Part shown: positions 33,278-45,375 of the stretch, piece after piece | Position numbering within the stretch: the stretch's first letter is position 1 | Layout of the letters: each line of letters opens with the position of its first letter | NCBI RefSeq assembly: GCF_033118175.1 | Contig: NC_083694.1 | Span: forward strand, 38,401,608 to 38,465,607 | Reading direction: 5' to 3' | Length of the DNA stretch: 64,000 nucleotides | Source: Dama dama | Taxonomy: Eukaryota; Chordata; Mammalia; Artiodactyla; Cervidae | The notes under the pieces: generated by a model | What the model was told of the DNA's origin: nothing | Databases searched by the model: none | Seen by the model: only the letters and a program-made list of their open reading frames with translations | Position numbers and translations under genes: made by a program

Positions 33278-34660
33278 CCACAGGAAGAGAAAGAACGACT
33301 TGACATGAACAGATTCTAGAGTCACAACAGATTGGTGGCTGTGAGGGTGCTCACACAGCGGTGACCCAGAACTTTATTTCTGGAATTTTATAAGCAGCTG
33401 CTATGCTATTTTGAGGCACAGATGAGGCTTATAAACAAAGTGGCCCAGGAGTTGTCCGAACTCTGAGCTGCATCCTCACCACCGGGTGGGCGAGGCACTC
33501 AAACTGATGATAGGCCGCGTTTCCATTTCCGGGTTGGCGGTGAGCGGGCCCGGGTGCAGGAAGCACTGACCGGCTAGCCTTTCTGGTGGGCGAACAAAAG
33601 CAGCTCTGATCGGGCAGCGATGTAGCTGGATGTGCTGGGTCAGGGCATCAAGGGGACTTTGCTTTCTGCTGGCCTGGTTTCTCCTGATTCAATTTATTTT
33701 TCTTCCTGGGAGTGGAACTGGGTAGTTGAGGCAGCAAGAAAATCAGTAGAAAATTATTGTAACAAAGTCTTGGCCATCGCTGGCTAAACACTGATTTTAA
33801 AGGAAATGGGGCCTTTAGCAGCCATAGCCGGGCCTACTTCCTCTAAACCTTTGGATGTTTTCTGGGCAAACCAGGAAACTCTCCAGAGCCCCTGAAACCT
33901 TACCCCACGCCTGGCATGAGGGCTGAGAGGGCAGAGGGAGTTTGAGAAGCTAAATTGGCACCCACCAACCCCAACCTCACCCCATTTGGTCTTTGGACCC
34001 CATTTTAACATCTGCCTCTTCTAAGGCACAATGTCAGAGGAGGTTGTGCAATTAGGAGCTGAGCCACTGTTTCAAGGGTTGATGAGATTAGAAGGCGGCC
34101 GGGAGGAGGGCATCTGAGCACCCTCTTGGAATCTCTGGGAAGCACCGTTCCAGAGCGCAGCCCTCAACCAACTTCCCACTGGCAGAGGATGCTGGGTGCC
34201 ACTGGGGCCCAAGGCAAATTTCCTTTATAATCCTAACACCAAGCTCATCAATCCAACAGAACTTCAAGTGACTTCATTCCAGAAAGTGACAGAAGGCTCA
34301 CTGATGCAAACAATCAACCCTCTGAGAGTCTCATCCTTAGGAGGTCATGATCTCAGGCAGTGGGTGACTGGTGACAAAAACCACAAGCCACACTTGTGGG
34401 GTGCAGGGCAGGAGGCTGTTGAAGAGGACGAGAAACCTGCAGGAGGCGGCACCTGGTGCCAGAATGGCCGCCTGGCAAAACCAACCAACCCAACAACCAA
34501 AAACACACCTGCAAGAGCCAGGTTTCAACCCTGCTGTCCACGAAGACAGAGTTCAGTGAAGACCATACATAAATCCTGGCGCTCAAGACGAGCCTTGAAG
34601 ACACTGCTTTGCCAAAGCACTTAGCACTGCATGAAAGCTCCCTCCTGTTTCTTTGAACAC

Positions 34661-34913
34661 ACACACACCACACACACACACACACACAGACACACCACAC
34701 ACACACACAGACACACCACACACACACAGACACACACCCACACCCCACACAACCACCCACACACACACCCACACACAGACACCCACACCCACAGACACAC
34801 ACACCCCCACACCCACACCACACACACACACCCACACACAGACACCCACACCCACAGACACACACACCCACAGACACACACACACACCACACACACACAG
34901 ACACACACACCCC
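34661..34913 (+). repeat. (CA)n imperfect microsatellite, UG-rich in VPS13D RNA
   Basis: About 250 bases almost purely of A and C with periodic G: CACACA runs interrupted by CAGACACACC, ACCACACA and ACCCACA units in a higher-order pattern. On the transcribed (minus) strand it reads UGUGUG/GUGUCUG. All six frames stay open, producing spurious His/Thr-rich or Cys/Val-rich open frames of more than 100 codons. Confidence 0.95.
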
Positions 34914-36411
34914 CCAAGGAGGGGGAAGAAAGACAGATTAGCTTCATTTGTGCCTTGGAAGGATCTGGGTCATGAGTGATAAACCCCTAAACCTTCCACA
35001 CATCCACTGATCCCCTGGGTCCTTTTAGATCTCAGCTATGTTAGACATGGTGGTAGAGACTGAGTAGATTTATTAAAATAAAAATTTTAAAAATCACAAG
35101 TCTAGTCGTTCATTCCAGAGTGAGGCCTACCCCTCCCCAACTTGGTTATTCCATACAGAAAAGAGAAAACCCTGCAAACAAGACCCAGGGAGAAGAGGGC
35201 ACTCACTCCAAGGCCTTGCCACTGTTTGGAATTTAAAACCAAGGGCAAGAGTTATTTTGGCCAAATCTTGGCCTCAAACTCACAAAAACAGCTTTTTAAT
35301 ACTCAGATTTCATTCCCTTTTCTGATTCTCTCCTTCTCCCTTCTCATCTCAGTGTTACTGTCACCAGGTCCCCAGGGCTGCAGAGCTGGGAGTCTGCCTG
35401 CAGCTTTATTAGGAAGAAGAGAGTCCCATGTCCTTCCCCTCTGACTGCTGCTCAGGAGGGAGGACATTCTTACTGTGGGTTTTGCTACGTTTCTGGACTT
35501 TTGATTTGTTACCCAGTTCTGTGGGGTTTTTTTTCCCTTCTAAGTTATCAGAGTCTACCAATGTTTCAGACTGGCCTTTATGATAATAACCCAAGAAAAA
35601 CTTGTAATGCTGGTGTGTGTGCTTGTGTGCTAACAGCACACACCTCGAAGTCTGGCAAGACCAGTCAGGAGAGAGCCAGAGATTTAGGCAGATAAAAAAT
35701 AATCTGTGACACTCTAAGAACCATCTCTAAACTGGGGGAGAAATCAATAAAAGATGCATCTGAGTCAAGGGCCAGCTCTAGATCTGGACACTTTGATTCG
35801 CTGCTGCTGCCTGGACGAGTGCAGGTGTCAAAGGTGTCACTCTTGATGTACCCGTCACCTCACCTCAGCCCACCCAACTGTGAATACCCTCGTTTCCCAG
35901 ACTAAGACATAATATTCTGCAACTTGCAAGAATCCCTCTTCACGGACAGTACCCTGAATTAGACATGTAGAATTAGTGCAATAGAAGATCCAATATAATT
36001 TTATATTACTTTACAGTTAACAATCCTTTACACACATCATAGTCCCTGTTCAGAAACGCTTCTATATATTTACAAACACACAGCTGTGTATATATCAATA
36101 TATACATGTTAACAAAATACAGGGCAATCTAAAAATTAGATTGATCTTGGTACGCTTTCTTTTTTTTTTTCAAACGTTATTCAACCGATGTCTTTTAAAA
36201 ATTACCTCCCCATAATCTAAAGCAATTCCTTGCCCCACAAATGAACACAGTTCCATCTGTACCCCCCTCATCAGTATTTACTTCCCCTCTTGATATCATC
36301 CCCCAAACCTTATTCTGGTTTCCTCAAATTTAAGCCAAGCCCATGGGCCTCTCTCCTCCTGATTGGTTTGGGGTCTGTCTTTGGGAATGTCCCTCCGGCA
36401 GCTGGGGTTTC

Positions 36412-36543
36412 TCAGGAGTCCAGCTCCAACTGCTCTTGATTTTCATTGAGTCTTAACATCAGTTGCTGTTCATAGTAAAGGCTCTTTGCATAGTTTATTT
36501 CTTGTGATAACTTGATAGCAAGGACCTCTGATTTCACATGGAC
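36412..36543 (-). CDS. VPS13D: VPS13D last coding exon (C-terminus and stop)
   Basis: Encodes the final 43 residues and the stop of VPS13D, a very large bridge-like lipid-transfer protein that works at ER contacts with mitochondria and peroxisomes and is needed for normal mitochondrial shape and clearance. The exon begins after TCCTTTTCCTCAG (acceptor AG at 36545-36544) exactly on a codon boundary, reading VHVKSEVLAIKLSQEINYAK, then a charged, Gln/Glu-rich helix-like tail ending ELDS; TGA is at 36414-36412. It continues the PH-like domain of the preceding exon and adds the extreme C-terminal helix. The join to the upstream exon preserves frame (..KPM|VHV..). The gene name rests on family recognition from memory of VPS13D; paralogues VPS13A and VPS13C have different C-termini as I recall them. 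Confidence 0.9.
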   Translation of the reverse strand, partial: VHVKSEVLAIKLSQEINYAKSLYYEQQLMLRLNENQEQLELDS

Positions 36544-38129
36544 CTGAGGAAAAGGACAGAATGAATAACTTGCCCCCACAGTGGGAAACCAAACAGAAGC
36601 GCAGGACGCGAGCCACTGAAATCAGCCCAGGCAGCAGCTCCCAGCCTGACTGTGGATCTGAACAGCATGGGTGTACTTCTAAGAAATAGATCCCCGGGGC
36701 CCTACTCCTAGTTAATGCCGACTTGAGGTCTGGGGTGGGCCCCGGGGTGACTGTGCATCTGACCCACAATCCTCCAACATTTGGGACTCCTTGTAACTGA
36801 GAAACCACTGTGCTCTGAGGTGTGAGGATCAGCTGAGGTGAGAGCAAGTGAGAACAAAGACTTGGGACTCAAATCTAAAGTCTGCTGATGTTCAAAGCAC
36901 ACAAACGCCTTGAGGCCTTTCTTATGGAGCAAGCTTGCTTGCCTTGAAAGGGTGAAGGGGCAGCTGGGCAAGGCTCCCCACCTCCAAAAGGAACTAGTGG
37001 AAATACTCAGGCTTTTGGGTGTTAACTCAGTTAATCTACCGGTCCTAACCTAAGCCAATGACCCCAGGGGAGCCCACACAAGCCAAACCAAACCCAAGCA
37101 CATTCCTGGGCAGGGAGAAGGTCAAGGGAGAGAGGCCCAATCAGGCTGGTTGCGGTTTCTGATCTGCAGAAAGACTGAGATAAGCAGGGCCATTCTGAAT
37201 GGTATGTCATTCTTGAATGCAGGCTTGAAAATCCTAGCATTCCAGGTGAAAGATGAGCAGAGCTAACACCTAGGGTTCCTGAAAAGACTCCAAGTGAGAA
37301 CATGGTCAGAGATGGGGTCCCCTCAAGTGGGCTTCTGCCGAGCTCTGAGCAGAAGCAGTGACCTGGTCCAGGCCACCAGCTCTGGTGCTTTGCAGGCACA
37401 TGGCTTTGAATCCCAGCTCCTTCTGGTGTTGGCCAGATAACCCTGAGCAAGCCACCTGTCATCACCAAGCCTCCTTACCAGTCAAGCGGGGAAAATAACA
37501 GTACAACATTAAATAATCTATAAGAATCCAGCCTGGCACTCAGAATCCAGTCTGACACATAGTAAGCCATTAGTGAGTGTTGGTTATTAACAGGTTATTA
37601 ACTGCTATAACAATATCTTGTAGCCTTTGGAGGCAAAGTGTAAATTTTGTCTATAAATATTTATTGAGCTTTTACCCTGGGTAGGGACCTATGCTACATA
37701 TTGCTTCTTGGTGCAGGAAAAAAGTTAGCTTCCAATTATTCTAGAGGGGAAATTAGGAAGAAGCCAGCATGTGCTCTGACCTCTTAGATCCGATGCACTG
37801 AAGGGCCCATTTTAGGAATAAAACAGCCGCATGCATCATATCAGCTGGTCCTCACAGCTGCTCAGAGGCAGGAATCCTACCTGCACTGTAAGGAGGGGAA
37901 ACCAGGGCTCAAGTGTTGAGCAGCCTGTCTAGGGTCAGCAGCGGTGAAGCTGGGAGGGCAGCACCAACCCATCCACCACACTGAGCACCTTCTGTCTGTG
38001 GGATTAAGAAGCAGGACCCCTGGGGTTCACAGCAGCCAGGCCTAAGCCTCATATGCTGCAACGCCTTTCCACTGAGAAGCATCAGCAGGGCAGTGGCGGG
38101 CCTGGGAGACGGGTCAGGTGTGCACTCAC
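36544..38129 (-). other. VPS13D: VPS13D last intron
   Basis: A 1,586-bp intron with donor GTGAGT and a pyrimidine-rich acceptor. It holds worn MIR-like pieces at about 37385-37500 and, antisense, at about 37850-37970, and an LINE2-like phrase (AAATATTTATTGAGCTTTTA) at about 37660. Human VPS13D hosts H/ACA snoRNAs (SNORA59 family) in a late intron; I could not identify a convincing H/ACA fold here. Confidence 0.75.
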
Positions 38130-38370
38130 CATGGGCTTCTGGTGAGAAGGGCCCGGGATGGACACGCCGCTGCTCGTGTTCACAGCCTTCTTGGTGACCT
38201 GCACGTACACTTTCCCGTGGTCTTTGGAGACGAGGCAGTGGTAGAGATCATCATATTTGACCTCCAGGAAAATGGCCTCTCGGTCGACATAGTCCCCGCT
38301 TCTCAGGAAGTAGACGGCTTTGGAGGAGATGAGCACACAGTAGCTGTCGATGTTCTCCACGGCGATGAAG
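38130..38370 (-). CDS. VPS13D: VPS13D penultimate coding exon (PH-like domain)
   Basis: A 241-nt exon encoding 80 full codons plus the last base of a split Phe codon. Acceptor CCCTCCACAG and donor ATG|GTGAGT are both consensus. The product (FIAVENIDSYCVLISSKAVY near the start, DREAIFLEVKYDDLYHCLV in the middle, KKAVNTSSGVSIPGPSHQKP at the end) alternates hydrophobic strands as expected for the PH-like fold at the C-terminus of VPS13 proteins. In the family this domain contributes to organelle membrane targeting; the lipid-transfer channel and ubiquitin-binding UBA domain are encoded upstream of this window. A Ser/Thr/Pro linker follows before the last exon. No stops or frameshifts are seen, so the gene appears functional. 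Confidence 0.92.
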
Positions 38371-41300
38371 CTGTGGAGGGAGAGGGGGAGTGAGGAGGGC
38401 ACGTAGGACTTCGGGGCTGCTGCTCAAGGCAGGGCTGAGGCTCCATGTGGGCCCTGGTTTCTGGGGACCAACCTTACAGCCAGGCTCCCTCGCTCACTGC
38501 CCCACGGGCGGGTGGCTCACCCACTCTGAGCCCCTGTTTCCTTGTCCGTCAGTTAGGAATAAAAGTGGCATTGGCCTCTCAGGGCTGCTGCGAGGCTGGC
38601 ATGCATAGCACAGGGGGACTTGATAAATAGGACCGACCGTTATCAATGAGAGAAAACAGTTTTATGGCCTTTTCATAGGAGGAGGCTTAGAGGAAACCGT
38701 AACAGTGCTTTGTTGGGCAAAAGAGAGGAAGAAAACACAATGCTTTGAAAGGTCCATTGATGAAGTAGCAGCTGAGAAGCTTCGCTGTGAAGGAAGGGTG
38801 GGGGAGGGGCAGGGGGTGATGGAGGTGGAAGTGGGGAGCGGGATTAAATGGGTCACCTAACTGGACGTGTGAGAGGATGCCATGCCTTCTCTATCGGCAC
38901 ATCTACGTCTACTTCTTTTTTGTCATGGTTTTAATAAGAGGTCACCCGGTCTCAGCTCAACACCTTGAGGGACAGGGGACTGACTGGTGAAGCCACTGCC
39001 GCGTTCTCAGAGCTCCACGAGTTGTTAGGAAGTGTGCATTCTCAGGGAAAGCTATAATCCTGATTTTCATAACTCTCAGTCATCAATTCTAGAGGCTTCG
39101 GGGCCACTCAGGAAAAAAATAAAAGAAATCTCTTCTTCCCCAGAGCCACGGATTTAAAGTGGGAATTTATGCGCGTCAAAGCTCTCAGTTGGGCTACAAT
39201 GAAGAGCAGTGACCCTTGGAAAAGGCTGTGACAGCCCTCCCAGGCCTGGCTGCCTCCGCCGCCTCTTGTGACAGCCTTCCACAATGGAGCAGCCACTTCG
39301 GGGGACAGGGAAAGACGGCAGGAATACTAAGAGCTGACGACAGGCTGGCTGTCAGGCCCTGGCCCCCTGGGACCCGATGTCCTGAGAGGAATCGCCACAT
39401 CGCAGTTGCTCGGAGCCACAGCTCCCCTGGAATGACTCGGGACTGGGTCCCAGGATGGCTTTGTTCTGGGGTCAGCGGTCGCCAAACTCTGATGGGACAG
39501 AGCAGGCCTGCCCGCAGCTGGACAGGCTGGTTCTCTCTCCATCCCTCTCTCCATCCCAAGTTGGCTCTAGGCCCCCGCTCACCTCTGGGCTCAGAGAGCC
39601 CCCGACTCTGAACACACCTCATCCCTCATCCCTTCTACCTCCTCCTCAAGTCTGAGGATTCACGAGTTCTAACTTCTCTCTGAAGCTTCCCCAGAAACGC
39701 TCAACCCCACCCCCACTTTTGAATGCTTCCTTGCTTACCTTCAAGAGCACTGCTAAGCACTGGTTTGTTCTCATTGTGTGTCCTGGATAAGTATTCAGCT
39801 CTCTGGCTAAGCTGATGTACTCTTAAAGTCCACCCCCCAACCCCCGCCCATGTCTCCCTGAGCACCCACCACTGAGTCGGCCACCCCCTTAGCACTCACT
39901 AAAATTCTGCCTGGTTCCAGCTGCCATTTTAATTATAGCCTCACATGACAAAAAAATTGGGGTTTATTGTTCTATTCTGACTGGTTGGCAATGCCAAGAA
40001 TGTAGACTTGTAAAGTCTGAATGCCAAAAGGAGAAATACCCAGCAGCTTTTGGTGTTCAGGCCACTCAGCAGAGAATTTCCCACATCCCAGCTCGGATGG
40101 TGTCCAGGGGGCAGCAGCACTACTTAAAGAGGCCGAGTGAAATCTCAGAGAGCTGGTCCAGGGGGAGACAAGGTGAGAGAAAGAGACAGACAGAGATGAG
40201 GAAGGCTTCCTGACACAGAAAGGAAGGACTGGGGCCGGCTAGAACTTGCCGGGAAACTAGCGTAAAAACCGAAAATGGCCCAGGGCTTCTGAGCACAGGT
40301 GGGCCGGGCACGTGGTGACTGAGGCTGTAACAGGTTCTCAGGGGAGCTCCCCAGAGCCAGCCACCATGATTAGGGCGAGGGCAGGATGGGCATTAAAAAT
40401 CCAGTTGAGGACTGTTCTCTTTCCTTGGGTCCAGCATAGGAGGCAGAGCTTCTGTCCCACTGTCCGCGCCTCCCCTCTCCCATTTGGTGCCTGCTGATGC
40501 TGACATTTACGCACAGCCTCTAAGAGGGCTGAGGTCTTTCCATCGGGGCAGCGGCTCTGATACCCCTCACCTGGGTGGCTGACATTATTAGAGCCCTTTC
40601 TATAGTGGGCCTCTTTAAAACAGACTCCCTTCTAAGAGGTCACAGATGGTGCAAGTCTTCTGTCCAGCCAGCATGACTTCTGGGTGGAAGGGAGGAGGAA
40701 GGGTGGCTCTGAGTTGGGATGCCTGACTCAGAGCCACCCCACTCGGCAGAGGGGACACATGCTGAGCGGGCAGGGAGACCCACTGGGTGGGGCAGCTCCA
40801 GCAGGGCCAGCTGCTGTCTTTGTGGCTCAGTTTCTTCATCTGAGAGAGATGATGCTACCCGCCAGCTTCCACCACAAAGTCAGTAAATCCATGGCCATAA
40901 TTCAACATCAAAAGAGTTCATGTCCATTAGAGAAATGTGAGGGGAGGGGAATGGTTTGTAAATCCACACATATCTCTCTTCTGTGAGCCCAGGAGCCCAT
41001 TCATACCCTGAAGTTAATACAGACAGTAAGTTCTGGACATTTACATGACATGTTCTAGTCGTTTCAAACCAAAAGCAGATTGGAGCCAAGGGTATAACTG
41101 AGAAGAGGGGAGAGGGAGACAGTGGGGACTCAGCTGGAGCGCCAGGGTCACAGCCCTCAGTCTGAGCAAGAACCTGGACACTGACTTAGCCAACAGCCAC
41201 CTCTCCCTCCATTTTCCTCTCAACGCTTCCCTGGAACTTTCACAACCAACGACTAACGCTTTGGGTTTCATCATAATAGCATACATTAAAACACACACAA

Positions 41301-43550
41301 AATCTAGAAACCACAACAAAGAACAATTAAAACTGAGCTCCAGATTATGGGTCCCCTCCTGTAAGGGAGACCAACCCCAAATTTGTCACGGAGAGAGAGG
41401 AACCAAAACTCAATGGGCCAAGAGAAGCTGAACCCATGAGTGCTCCCAGCACTTCTCATCCCATTCGCCGCCTGTCACTTCGTTGTCACAGCATGGCATG
41501 CCCCTCCCTGCCTGGCTGTCCCCTGCAGAAGGCCTGCACTCCTTCCTTTTGTGTCACTTGAGAGGCGAAGGCCTCACACAAGCCAAGTGTAGACCACCCA
41601 CACTCTCCTCACATCACGTAGGCTGCTCTTGGCCCACGAATGGATGACCATTACAAACCATTGTGGGATGACGTGGGAAGGAAAGCCATGTGGCCTCAGG
41701 TGGACCCTGAGTGTGTCCTTCTACCCGCTGACCTGTTATTAACTCAGAAGGAGGGAGGGTGAAAAACTGTGACCAGAGACACACAGCCTCTGGGTAAGCC
41801 GCACCCTTCAAATACGGAGAACCAGAGAAGACATCTGGTGCTCTGTGGACACTAGGAATGATTCTATGAAAAAAAAAAATCAGGATCTTTAGACTTTGGT
41901 TAAAAGTTTCACTTATAACTCTCCCTAAAGGAGAGAAAGAGGATGTTTTTACCTTGGGACCAACTTCAGAAAGTTTCTTCTCAGAGAAAGGAAGGCTATG
42001 ACATGTGGCTTACACCACTCTCCAAGACGACGGGTTCTAATAGTGGGCGAGCCTGGCAAGGTTCAACGCTGCAGAAGCAGCTCCACTACGATGAACAGTA
42101 TCCCAGACCACAAACACCAAAGTCGCTGTCCACAACGGCTTCAGCCCTCTCGCTCTGTGGCAGGTAGTGATGTCGTTTCCAAGTACGACGGCCAGTGTTC
42201 CATAGGGACCGGCCGATCCTCGGTGACAGCTGGCTCTGTCTGTCACCAGCCACAAGGCTTGGCTCAGAGCTGTCTGCTGTCATGTGTAGAGTGAGGATCA
42301 CCATATCTCCTCTGAGGGGCCACCGTGATGACTAGAACCAATCTACATGCCCAACCACGGTGGCTGTTGTTATTTCTTTCTTCCGTTGACAACAGATGCC
42401 AAGTTATCCCAATTCTGTGGAGAAGGTCTCCTTGTGAGTCTACAAGTCCTCACTTCGGCAGGTTGGAGAAATGTGTGTCCCTCTAAGAGGCCACGGGAAA
42501 GAGGTTCACGACCAACTGATTGCTCCTTAGAGGGAGAGAAATTTGCCAGTTGATTCAATTACCTTTTTCAACTGATTTTCTTTTTTTTCCCACTCTCTTG
42601 GGGTTTTGTTTTTGTTTTATCAACTCTATTAATATTTATATATCTGTATATTCCACACTTTATGGTCATTTCACAATCAGAAGAGTTGGGAGCTGTCTTA
42701 TTCCAGGAGTGTCAATGATTATTGACAGATTATTTCCTGGTTTAGAAAATGCAAGCAATGAATTCTATCCTACTCCTCAAAATGTCTGATCTTTTTATTT
42801 TTGCTTTGAGATTGCATATATTACTTTACAGTTTTTATTTACAATTATATGCTAAATTAAATTATACTGTTATAATAATTATACTATTTATAAGAATAAA
42901 CAGTATAACCTGTGCTCAGATAAAAAAAGTTCTACCTTCTATTTCTATATGCAGTTTCTTAAGAAGGGTATATATATCAAATATCACAGCATGCATACAA
43001 AGGGGGCAAGAAAGAATTTTATTCTTGATTTTTTCTGTACTCTTTGAATTTCCTAATAACTGCGTACATGAGTTTATTTCATCAAAAAGAGAAAGGATTA
43101 ATTTGGCCAGTGGGTTTATAGGCTATTTTTGTTTTCCTTTTTATACTTTCTTGAATTAAAAGAAAAAAAAGATCTCAATAAAGATTAAAAAAAAAAGAGG
43201 AGGAGCAGACAAACAGAATTGAGTGCACAACCCAAAGGGACAAGGGTATAGCCTGACTCGACTCAGATCAAGTGGCCCAGCGACACAGGGGGAGCCTTCA
43301 AGATGCTGCCTAGACTCAAGGGGCCTCCTGTGCGTGACTTTCAAGTTTCCCCCAAAGACAAGCACCACCTTCAAGGTCACATACAGGAACCCTGTCATTT
43401 GGAGTCACTTCCCAGGTCCAGCTGCCCCTTGAGGATGCTTAGTTGTTGCTATTAATTCATTCCTTTTCCTCTTCTCTGTAAATAAACCCATGTATTTCTC
43501 TAAAGGATAAGGACTCTTTTTGTTAGCACAATCACAATACTAAAAAATAA
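38371..43550 (-). other. VPS13D: VPS13D intron, unique part
   Basis: The repeat-poor left half of a 10.26-kb intron. MIR-like fragments lie at about 38500-38560 and 40795-40860. From 42580 to 43200 it is AT-rich with homopolymer runs (A-rich at 43160-43195). No additional exon with sensible splice sites and VPS13 similarity was seen. Confidence 0.6.
39100..39470. promoter_or_regulatory. candidate intronic regulatory element
   Basis: Repeat-free GC-rich block in the intron with ACAATGG (SOX-like, about 39281), GGAATG and several GC-rich dyads. Open frames on both strands here lack splice sites and domains. Regulatory function is a guess from composition. Confidence 0.2.
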
Positions 43551-43636
43551 AGAATAATTTTGAATAATTAAAAATGTCAAACATCTAGAAAGGCTCCTAA
43601 TTTCTAATTAGAATAGGAGCTCTTAACATTTATGGA
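43551..43636 (+). repeat. direct repeat, copy 1
   Basis: ATAATTTTGAATAATTAAAA then CATCTAGAAAGGCTCCTAAT and AGGAGCTCTTAACATTTATG. It is repeated nearly identically at 43871-43947 on the other side of a SINE; copy 1 has an extra TTCTAATTAGAAT-type insert of about 8 bases. Confidence 0.88.
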
Positions 43637-43639
43637 ACA

Positions 43640-43858
43640 CACGTGTTGTGTTGTGCTGTGCTCAATCATGTCTAGCTCTTTGCGACCCCACAGACTGCAA
43701 GCCCACCAGGCTCCTCTGTCCATGCATGGGTTCTTCCAGGCAAGAATAATTGGAGTGGGTTGCCATTTCCTTCTCCAGGGGATCCTCCCGACCCAGGGAG
43801 GGAACCTGTGTCTCCTGCATTGGCAGGCGGATTCTTTACCTCTGCACAACCTACAGAC
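43640..43858 (-). mobile_element. Bov-tA SINE between direct repeats
   Basis: Minus strand: GTGCTCAATCATGTCTAGCT tail side with a TGTTGTGTTG tract, and head side CATTGGCAGGCGGATTCTTT. The usual head end (CACCAGGGAAGCCC) is replaced by CTGCACAACCTACAGACACT. Confidence 0.88.
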
Positions 43859-43870
43859 ACTCAAATAATT

Positions 43871-43947
43871 AATAATTTTGAATAATTAAAAATTTCAAAC
43901 ATCTAGAAAGGCTCCTAATCAGAACAGGAGTTCTTAACATTTTTGGA
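43871..43947 (+). repeat. direct repeat, copy 2
   Basis: Second copy of the 43551-43636 sequence (AATAATTTTGAATAATTAAA, CATCTAGAAAGGCTCCTAAT, AGGAGTTCTTAACATTTTTG), same orientation. Too long for a retrotransposition target-site duplication. Confidence 0.88.
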
Positions 43948-45363
43948 TCATGGACCCTCCTCTCCTTGTTGGCATTGTGGGGAGACCCACAATTCCTTTC
44001 TAAGGATAATGTTGATTTTAAACACATAAAATAAAATGCTTAGGATTACAAAGGAAATCAAATATATTTAAGTATATCTATCAAAATATTAAAACTGAGA
44101 TAGAGAACTTAAAATCTTCTTTCTTTAAAGCACTGAATAATATCTTTAAAAAAAAACCTCACAAACATTATTTCCTAAAACTACATTTAAAAAAATACAA
44201 TCAAGTTGTCAAATAAACTCAAGAAAACAGCATGTGAGGACAGCTACTCAGTTTTTGGAAAAGGTAAAGAACTACCCTAGTGCTTACATTGCTAGTATGT
44301 AATCTGGTCTGTGATGGTGTATTGGAAATAGGTACTTTTTTCTTCTTCTTTTAATGAAAATGAGGTGTCTGGCTACATACTAGACACCAGTTACAGAGAA
44401 AAATTAATGTAATCTGATAGAACAAATTTCCCTTTACCATCATTTTTACCCAGAATACTATTTAAGAACCAAAATTAAGAAAAATGGAAACTGATGGCAA
44501 TTTTGCAACATATCAGAGTTAATACTGGATTCATTAGAAACCCAAGCCTTTACAGTGTGCCAGACCTTAAATCATATGTCAGCAACTATCCTTTTAATAC
44601 TAATTAATTGAATAAAATAAAAAATTAAATGCAACTTGATCTGGGAGAACAAAGTTGAAGTAACCACAGCACTGTGGACTCTATGGGGTTTTCACGGCAT
44701 CGGGAAGTAATTACACAATATTTTCCAGAAGTGAAACAGTGAGTCTAACTGGAAAAAAATGTGGAAACATTTAGTTAGAACAGTAGAGCAAGGTATTAAA
44801 GATCCTTTTAAGGGGTTAACTCTGGAGGAAAATATGCAAATAATTAGGTCTTTAAGCATGTTTTTAATTAGGATTCTAGGATAAAAGTCAGAGGTATATT
44901 ATGGCGCTCCTGTGCTTTTCTTGAAAACCCCTTTCTTGCAAAGTGATGCCTCCGTGAAGACCCAGCCTGACCACTGAGGACACTTCAGAGAAATATGTGC
45001 CAGGTTTCCCGATGACTTCTGCCTTGTACACTGCGGAAGACTACAGTCACGTGGCTCCTCCAGCGTACATGGGCAAGATTTAACACAAACTGGGGTAGCA
45101 ACACATGGTTTTCATCTTAAGAGTCAGAAGTCATTCATGCCAACATCTTCTCTGAGTTCTTATGAATTCCAAGAGTTTCATGAAATCTGTTTTACTGACT
45201 TCATTTTGATTCTGGCTTCCAGTTTTCCATGGCTCTGTGCTCAATGCTTGTTTCACTGGGAGCAATCCTATGTTAGCCATGCTACACAATTTCTCCTTAT
45301 GTTTCTGGCATATATCATTGTATTGAAAATGAATTTCATGAGGACCAGACTTGGTTTGACTTA
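43948..45363 (-). other. VPS13D: VPS13D intron, AT-rich
   Basis: AT-rich intronic sequence with poly-A runs (for example about 44148). I recognise no repeat family or exon in it. Confidence 0.5.
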
Positions 45364-45375
45364 AGGAAGGGTGAG

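Larger units (their letters stand above)
33252..36411 (-). other. VPS13D: VPS13D 3' UTR
   Basis: Sequence from the VPS13D stop codon to the most distal plausible poly(A) site, about 3.16 kb, from memory similar to the long 3' UTR of the mammalian gene. It contains further AATAAA hexamers on the minus strand (for example at 33373-33378, near 33695, near 35057 and near 35404), so shorter isoforms are possible. It carries a large UG-rich repeat (34661-34913) but no ruminant SINE or LINE, unlike the surrounding DNA; this fits exonic sequence. The exact cleavage position (about 33252) is inferred from signals, not shown by a transcript. Confidence 0.75.

Noticed and set aside
34661..34913. Regularly spaced repeats resembling a CRISPR or satellite array
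   Set aside because: Units are simple CA dinucleotides with variable interruptions and no unique spacers; the genome is mammalian.
34353..34979. Several overlapping open frames of more than 100 codons on both strands, rich in His/Thr or Cys/Val
   Set aside because: They are translations of the (CA)n microsatellite, which has no stop codons in any frame, and they lie inside the VPS13D 3' UTR.
36544..38129. Possible H/ACA snoRNA (human VPS13D hosts SNORA59 in a late intron)
   Set aside because: I could not find paired H box (ANANNA) and terminal ACA with two stems by eye, so no ncRNA is annotated.
38118..38393. Plus-strand open frame of 91 codons
   Set aside because: It is the antisense shadow of the VPS13D exon at 38130-38370, which has splice sites and family similarity on the minus strand.
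42183..42197. ACGACGGCCAGTG, identical over 13 bases to part of a common cloning-vector primer site
   Set aside because: Neighbouring bases do not continue as vector sequence and the surroundings are ordinary intron; taken as coincidence, not contamination.
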